In this document: positions 59,201-64,000 of the stretch, piece after piece | How positions within the stretch are numbered: the first letter of the stretch is position 1 | How the letters are laid out: each line of letters opens with the position of its first letter | Source of the DNA: Endozoicomonas euniceicola | Lineage (GTDB): Bacteria; Pseudomonadota; Gammaproteobacteria; Pseudomonadales; Endozoicomonadaceae | Reading direction: 5' to 3' | Assembly: GCF_025562755.1 (NCBI RefSeq) | Contig: NZ_CP103300.1 | Location: 1,501,501 to 1,565,500 of the forward strand | Length of the DNA: 64,000 nucleotides | Notes under the pieces: generated by a model | Database searches by the model: none | The model's input: only the letters and a program-made list of their open reading frames with translations | What the model was told of the DNA's origin: nothing | Position numbers and translations under genes: made by a program

Positions 59201-59515
59201 ATGGCAGATATGAAGCAAGTCCTCAGCGACCTGTCCGGGCGTTTTGATACCGATGCAGCCGCTGGGCTCAACGTTGTCTTCCAGTTCGATATCACTGATG
59301 GTGATCCATTTCATATCGACGTAAACGACGGTACTTTTGCCATCGTTGAAGGCACCAGCGATAACCCTGGCGTCAGCCTGATTGCTGACACCGACACCTT
59401 TGTCGGCATCATGACCGGCGAAGTGAATGGCATGCAGGCCTTTATGACCGGCAAGCTACGCACCGAAGGCAATATGATGCTGGCCAGCAAACTGGGCGAG
59501 CTGTTCAAACAGTAG
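59201..59515 (+). CDS. SCP2 sterol-binding domain protein
   Basis: 104 residues from the ATG at 59201, with ACGGAGA upstream; the frame is open to 59156 but that extension is Asn-rich and unlikely. The whole protein is one SCP2 domain: GLNVVFQFDITDG, NPGVSLIADTDTFVGIMTGEVN, AFMTGKLRTEGNMMLASKLGELF. Small bacterial SCP2 proteins bind lipids or fatty acyl-CoA, cytoplasmic. A short hairpin (CAGTCATGTGACTG, ~59559) follows. The rest of the 225-base gap after it shows nothing else. Confidence 0.9.
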   Translation: MADMKQVLSDLSGRFDTDAAAGLNVVFQFDITDGDPFHIDVNDGTFAIVEGTSDNPGVSLIADTDTFVGIMTGEVNGMQAFMTGKLRTEGNMMLASKLGELFKQ

Positions 59516-59740
59516 AATCGCCCACTACTTCCAGCTCATCACAACAGAACTCTCTCAGTCAGTCATGTGACTGCTGCTCATGGCTGATTGAGTGCCTCCT
59601 TTGGACTCCCGCCGCATGCCTCCCAAAAAACAGTTATCGCTAACAGAGTGTGTCCTCCCATAAACTGAACTACCTTTTACTGGAGTTTTCGAATCCACAA
59701 TCAGGTTTGGCAAAACGTTCAGACAGACGGGCTCAGTTCA

Positions 59741-60832
59741 ATGAACAGGTTATTTTACGCACTGCTCTTAACGGCTGTATTCTCGAGTACCTCAACAAAC
59801 ACTCATGCGGATGTTGTTCACCAGCTTGCCGGAATGGACACCACAGGAAATGCGGTCGTTATAGAATATGCAAAAAATAAGCACTGGGAAGTCGTTTTTG
59901 AAGGCCTTCTTGATCACTGCTCAATAGAGGCCTCTGATCAATCAAACCGTCCGGTTCCAAATACTTTTCATCAACCGCTGGGCAATGGGCAGTTTGCCTT
60001 TGCCTGCCCTAATGGTTATGTAATCATTGCTGAAAATGGCAAACCAGCTGTCCCCATCGAGCTTCCCACCAGAAAATGGCGCTGGATTGGCACAGAAACC
60101 AGATACCCGGTTTACTTACTATTCAGCAGGGTATTTAACAACGCTTTTAAAAAAAACTGGCTGTTTGTCGCACAGGGCCGCTACCTGTTCATCATTGATC
60201 TGGATACCAGAGATCTGTTTTATGAAAATAACTGGTCAGGCTATTTTGGCTTAGGCTATTTTGGCTTAGGCTATTTTGGCTTAGGCTCTTTTGGCTTAGG
60301 CTCTTTTGGCTTAGGCTATTTCGCCTTTTTCCGCTCCTTCGGCTTAGGCTATTCGTTCCTGGAGGCAGGTCGCAATGAAACGATAGACAGTCTGGATATT
60401 TACAAGGATAAACTGGGGACTTTTAATTTACTCGCATCCATGGAGCTCCCCATAGGCATCGGACCCAGATCAGCCCACTGCTTTGCAGTCCTGCCTTTAC
60501 GCGACGGCACCCCGGACAATGCGTGGCGCTATATTACCCTGCCTTCCAAAAGCGAAGAACCGAAAGACATTTTGGAGTATTACTCTATCAAATTTAAGTG
60601 TGACGCCAATCGGCTACCTTTTGAAAGCAAAACGTTCCTTGCCTTCAATGCCTATAACTGGCCAGCTCAACTACCTGACCCACCAGCTCTTAGCAGCCTG
60701 ACCGGTACAACCATACAACCTCAGCTGGATCATTATCACTCCTATATCGCCTTTGAAAAATCACCTGACAATACCGATTACAGCGTTCGCAAGCGCACAA
60801 AAGAAAATGCTTTTAGCAGGGAGGAGCTGTAA
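59741..60832 (+). CDS. Secreted protein with YFGLG repeats and REEL C-terminus
   Basis: 363 residues. Signal peptide MNRLFYALLLTAVFSSTSTNTHA, then a domain shared with the next gene (VHQLAGMDTTGNAVVIEYAK; NGQFAFACPNGYVII; KNWLFVAQGRYLFIIDLDTR). From residue 167 there are six consecutive YFGLG/SFGLG pentapeptides, coded by a 15-bp tandem repeat, absent from the paralogue. The protein ends SREEL. The last four residues fit the ER-retrieval pattern [KRHQSA][DENQ]EL of eukaryotic proteins, and the same REEL ends the paralogue despite divergent sequence just before. Not recognised as any known family; host-directed role is inference. Confidence 0.65.
   Translation: MNRLFYALLLTAVFSSTSTNTHADVVHQLAGMDTTGNAVVIEYAKNKHWEVVFEGLLDHCSIEASDQSNRPVPNTFHQPLGNGQFAFACPNGYVIIAENGKPAVPIELPTRKWRWIGTETRYPVYLLFSRVFNNAFKKNWLFVAQGRYLFIIDLDTRDLFYENNWSGYFGLGYFGLGYFGLGSFGLGSFGLGYFAFFRSFGLGYSFLEAGRNETIDSLDIYKDKLGTFNLLASMELPIGIGPRSAHCFAVLPLRDGTPDNAWRYITLPSKSEEPKDILEYYSIKFKCDANRLPFESKTFLAFNAYNWPAQLPDPPALSSLTGTTIQPQLDHYHSYIAFEKSPDNTDYSVRKRTKENAFSREEL
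60239..60330 (+). repeat. 15-bp tandem repeat coding for FGLG(Y/S) units
   Basis: Units of GGCTATTTTGGCTTA (three with TAT, two with TCT in the variable codon) are nearly perfect; after a short break a further TTCGGCTTAGGCTAT follows. Base identity between units points to recent slippage expansion. Confidence 0.92.
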
Positions 60833-60975
60833 AGAAAGCTGTCCCGGGTGATTTCACTGAGGCGTCCTGAAAAACTCATTACAAAAACTTGCTAATGAAC
60901 CAATTGAGCTATCCTGCTGTGAGCTTCAGTACTGCAAACTGTGCTGTCTAATATACAAACTCAAGGGTTTGCTTT

Positions 60976-62025
60976 ATGGAACGATTATTCAAAACACTAT
61001 TTTTTTCTACCGTTATCCTGAGTGCCTCAACAAACGTTAAGGCACGCCTCGTTCACCAGCTGGCTACAGTAGACGATAATGGGAATGCCGTTGTCATTGA
61101 ATACTCAAACCGTTCATGGACAGGTGTCTTTAATGGCGCTCTTGATGACTGTCCAATAGAAAAGCCTGGGAAATCAGGCCACCCCAGGCCCAAAATTTTT
61201 CAAGATTTGGACGACGGTGAGTTTGCTTTCGCCTGCTCTAATGGTCATATATACATTGGCAGAAGTGGTCAATCCATTAAGCCTGTCCAGCTTCCCACCC
61301 GTTGGTGGAGCTGGTTTAATACTGATGATTTTCAATTTCATTATAAACTCCCATTTCTCGCTACAATAAAACCATGGCAACCATCTCCTGCCTACTTCGC
61401 TTTCCACACTGAATTTAAAAAGGCTTTTGGAAAAAACTGGCTATTCGTTATGCAAAAAGGCTATCTCTTTATCATTGATATTGATAGAAAGGAGATTGTT
61501 AACTTTAATCAGGGAGTCATCCTTCATAGCTACTTTCTGTCAATAGGTAAAGAGCGGGAAAATATTGACAAGACCAAGCCGATGACCGGGTTTGATATCT
61601 ACAAGGATGAACAGGGTGACTTTAATTTAGCAATAGCTTTTGAACAAAAATCACCCTCCAGCAAGACTCGAAAATCAACCAGTATTATGAAACTGTCTCT
61701 TGCCGGGGGGATACCTGGCAGCGAGTGGATAAATATTCCAAACGAAGCCAAAGAGCATAACCCTATGCCGCACACCTCTGAAGAATTCAAATGCGCTATA
61801 GGCAGGCTTTCAACAGTTCGAAAAGAGTACGCTGTTCCCAACACCTGCCATTACCCCTTAGGCCTGCCTCACCCTCCACCTCCAAACAAGCTGGAAGTAC
61901 CAGGTATTCAGATTAAGCAGGATGTCTACCACTCCTACGCACCATATGAGAAGGAGTCATTTGCTGGCATGAAAATACATTCTCTCAGGACAAGCCCGTC
62001 CGCTTCTGGCAGGGAAGAGCTGTAA
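60976..62025 (+). CDS. Secreted paralogue of the YFGLG protein, REEL C-terminus
   Basis: 349 residues. Signal peptide (LFKTLFFSTVILSASTNVKA), then VHQLATVDDNGNAVVIEYSN, GEFAFACSNGHIYIGRSG, LPTRWWSW and NWLFVMQKGYLFIIDIDRK, colinear with the upstream gene, but with no pentapeptide repeat: the corresponding region is FNQGVILHSYFLS. The C-terminus is SGREEL. Four Cys positions appear shared, compatible with disulfides after export. Its own promoter region (143-base gap) separates it from copy 1. Function unknown. Confidence 0.65.
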   Translation: MERLFKTLFFSTVILSASTNVKARLVHQLATVDDNGNAVVIEYSNRSWTGVFNGALDDCPIEKPGKSGHPRPKIFQDLDDGEFAFACSNGHIYIGRSGQSIKPVQLPTRWWSWFNTDDFQFHYKLPFLATIKPWQPSPAYFAFHTEFKKAFGKNWLFVMQKGYLFIIDIDRKEIVNFNQGVILHSYFLSIGKERENIDKTKPMTGFDIYKDEQGDFNLAIAFEQKSPSSKTRKSTSIMKLSLAGGIPGSEWINIPNEAKEHNPMPHTSEEFKCAIGRLSTVRKEYAVPNTCHYPLGLPHPPPPNKLEVPGIQIKQDVYHSYAPYEKESFAGMKIHSLRTSPSASGREEL

Positions 62026-62115
62026 AGAATGCTATCCCAAGCGGTTTCACTGAGGTATCCTTGGCCGTTTCAACCCAATACCTGATTCTCGATAGAGCTA
62101 TTTATTAGAGCTATG

Positions 62116-64000
62116 ATGGAAGAGCATTACCACCCGCATCAGATCGAAACTGATGCCCAGTCTTACTGGGAAAAAAACAACAGCTTTGCTGTTACCGAGG
62201 ACGAAGGAAAGGAGAAATACTACTGCCTTTCCATGTTCCCATACCCCAGTGGTCGACTACACATGGGGCACGTTCGCAACTACACCATTGGTGACGTGAT
62301 TTCCCGCTATCAACGCATGCAGGGCAAAAATGTCATGCAACCTATGGGTTGGGATGCCTTCGGCCTGCCCGCGGAAAACGCAGCCATCAAGAACAAGACC
62401 GCACCCGCCCCATGGACTTACGAAAACATTGAGTACATGAAAGGCCAGCTGAAGCGTCTGGGCTTTGGTTACGACTGGAACCGCGAACTGGCAACCTGTC
62501 AGCCGGATTACTACAAGTGGGAACAGTGGTTCTTCACCAAACTGTATGAAAAAGGTTTGGTGTACAAAAAAATGTCCAACGTTAACTGGTGCCCGAACGA
62601 CGCGACCGTACTGGCCAACGAGCAAGTAGAGGACGGACGCTGCTGGCGTTGTGACACTCTGGTAGAACGCAAAGAGCTGCCACAGTGGTTTATCAAAATC
62701 ACTGACTACGCCGACGAACTGCTGGCTGACCTGGACAAGCTGGAAGAGTGGCCGGAACAGGTTAAAGCGATGCAGCGTAACTGGATTGGCCGTTCTGAAG
62801 GTGTGCAGATGACCTTCAGGCTCGCTAACCCTATAGCTGACGCGCCGGAAGACATCCAGATTTACACCACCCGCCCGGACACCGTGATGGGCATTACTTA
62901 CGTGGCTGTTGCCGCAGAGCACCCACTGGCCAAAGCCGCAGCTGCCAACAATGAAAAACTGGCTGCATTCATTGATGAGTGCAAGAGCAACGGTGTCACT
63001 GAAGCCGAAATGGCGACCATGGAAAAAATGGGCGTTGATACCGGCCTGCGTGCTATTCACCCGATCACAGGCCGTGAAGTACCGGTCTGGGCAGCCAACT
63101 TCGTACTGATGGATTACGGCACTGGCGCGGTGATGTCAGTTCCGGGTCATGACCAGCGCGACTATGAGTTCGCCCAACGCTTTGGCCTACCCATTGAACA
63201 GGTTATCGAACCTCTGAACGCTGATGAAAAGTGCGACCTGACCAAAGCCGCTTACACCGAAAAAGGCAGGCTGGTGAACTCTGGTGAGTTCGACGGACTG
63301 ACCTTTAAAGACGCTTTCAACGCTATCTGCGACAAGCTCGTTGCAGAAGGCAAAGGTGAAAAGCAGGTAAACTACCGCCTGCGTGACTGGGGTGTAAGCC
63401 GTCAGCGTTACTGGGGTGCGCCAATCCCAATGAAGTACCTGGAAGACGGTACTGAAATTCCAGTCCCCCTGGAAGAACTGCCGGTTCTACTGCCGGAAGA
63501 CGTGGAAATGGACGGTGTTCAGTCTCCTATCAAGGCTGATCCTGAGTGGGCAAAAACCACTCATAACGGTGCAGCGGCAACACTGGAAACCGACACCTTC
63601 GACACCTTTATGGAGTCCAGCTGGTACTACGCCCGTTACTGTTCTCCACAGTCCGATGGTCAGATGCTGGATCCGGCCGCTGCCAACTACTGGCTGCCGG
63701 TTGACCAGTACATCGGTGGTATTGAGCATGCAGTGATGCACCTGCTGTACTCCCGCTTCTTCCACAAGCTGCTGCGTGACGCTGGCCTGGTCGACAGTGA
63801 TGAACCTTTCAAGCGTCTGCTGTGTCAGGGTATGGTTCTGGCAGACACGTTCTACAAGCTGGACGAAAAAGGCGTTAAGCACTGGATCGCGCCGACTGAC
63901 GTTGATATGGAGTTCGACGACAAAGGTCGTCTGATAAAAGCGACGCTGAAAGAGACGGGCGAAACCGTTGAACACGCGGGCATGAGCAAGATGTCCAAGT
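62116..64000 (+). CDS. leuS: Leucyl-tRNA synthetase, 3' end cut by window edge
   Basis: About 628 N-terminal residues are visible. The start MEEHYHPHQIETDAQSYWEK is canonical (ATG at 62116; an ATG immediately before gives one extra Met). The HIGH region is FPYPSGRLHMGHVRNYT, followed by NVMQPMGWDAFGLPAENAA. The editing (CP1) domain with TTRPDTVMG and the DYGTGAVMSVPGHDQRDYEFA segment is present, and the window ends in the KMSKS loop (HAGMSKMSK). Class I enzyme that charges tRNA-Leu and edits mis-activated amino acids. Confidence 0.97.
   Translation, partial: MEEHYHPHQIETDAQSYWEKNNSFAVTEDEGKEKYYCLSMFPYPSGRLHMGHVRNYTIGDVISRYQRMQGKNVMQPMGWDAFGLPAENAAIKNKTAPAPWTYENIEYMKGQLKRLGFGYDWNRELATCQPDYYKWEQWFFTKLYEKGLVYKKMSNVNWCPNDATVLANEQVEDGRCWRCDTLVERKELPQWFIKITDYADELLADLDKLEEWPEQVKAMQRNWIGRSEGVQMTFRLANPIADAPEDIQIYTTRPDTVMGITYVAVAAEHPLAKAAAANNEKLAAFIDECKSNGVTEAEMATMEKMGVDTGLRAIHPITGREVPVWAANFVLMDYGTGAVMSVPGHDQRDYEFAQRFGLPIEQVIEPLNADEKCDLTKAAYTEKGRLVNSGEFDGLTFKDAFNAICDKLVAEGKGEKQVNYRLRDWGVSRQRYWGAPIPMKYLEDGTEIPVPLEELPVLLPEDVEMDGVQSPIKADPEWAKTTHNGAAATLETDTFDTFMESSWYYARYCSPQSDGQMLDPAAANYWLPVDQYIGGIEHAVMHLLYSRFFHKLLRDAGLVDSDEPFKRLLCQGMVLADTFYKLDEKGVKHWIAPTDVDMEFDDKGRLIKATLKETGETVEHAGMSKMSK

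Noticed and set aside
62257..63060. 267-codon frame opposite leuS
   Set aside because: Antisense shadow of leuS.
1..64000. tRNA or rRNA genes and a replication origin
   Set aside because: Looked for cloverleaf-type segments, rRNA signatures and DnaA-box clusters and found none that I could support by eye.

Overview
The window is 64 kb of a gammaproteobacterial chromosome. Gene content (ast arginine catabolism, groESL with fxsA, AmpG-type transporters, LigB, YajQ, type IV pilin, LeuS), the many secreted or effector-like genes with no recognisable relatives, and the abundance of short hairpin repeats built from 7-base units all suggest an Endozoicomonas-like marine animal symbiont (order Oceanospirillales). 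That assignment is inference; no 16S rRNA is present and I see no tRNA genes.

Layout. 1-3.6 kb: apbE (cut by the window edge) downstream of a three-domain OYE/FMN-bind/FAD reductase that ApbE should flavinylate. 3.8-9.4 kb: a tandem triplication of a TcdA/TcdB-like glycosyltransferase gene carrying an SV40-like basic motif; trapped fragments of the next gene sit between copies. 9.5-15.8 kb: M20 hydrolase, DUF1338, astA, astD, astB, with a minisatellite and a large hairpin repeat inside the cluster. 15.6-19.5 kb: a leftward block of three effector-like genes, including a Fic-ankyrin protein that overlaps astB antisense. 19.6-22.7 kb: groEL, groES (sigma-32 type promoter), fxsA, DUF2789. 22.7-26.4 kb: a DDE transposase gene broken by two MITE insertions, then an intact IS200/IS605 element (tnpA, tnpB). 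26.5-36.4 kb: NhaC-like antiporter, HugZ-like protein under a Fur-box-like site, DUF481 outer membrane protein, alkyltransferase-like protein, two ampG paralogues around an unknown secreted protein. 36.4-43.4 kb: a secreted degenerate trypsin-like protein and a tandem triplet of unknown secreted acidic proteins. 43.5-59.5 kb: mostly housekeeping (yajQ, dodecin, panE, histidine kinase, nadC, galE, ligB, ATPase, pilin, ycgN, amidohydrolase, enoyl-CoA hydratase, gldA, SCP2). 59.7-62.0 kb: two secreted paralogues both ending in REEL. 62.1 kb to the end: leuS (partial).

Themes. (1) A non-autonomous mobile element with ~25-bp imperfect inverted ends and TTA/TAA target duplications is present in three copies. 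One copy can be compared with two empty paralogous sites, and removing the other two restores an intact 441-codon transposase. (2) Secreted/effector-like genes are repeatedly amplified in place (3x glycosyltransferase, 3x acidic secreted protein, 2x REEL protein, 2x 259/304-aa protein) and look more A+T-rich than the housekeeping genes. (3) Several carry features suited to a eukaryotic host cell: nuclear-localisation-like basic clusters, a Fic domain with ankyrin repeats, and ER-retrieval-like C-termini. (4) Two proteins look like pseudoenzymes: the trypsin-like protein and the D-aminoacylase-like protein have lost catalytic or metal residues.
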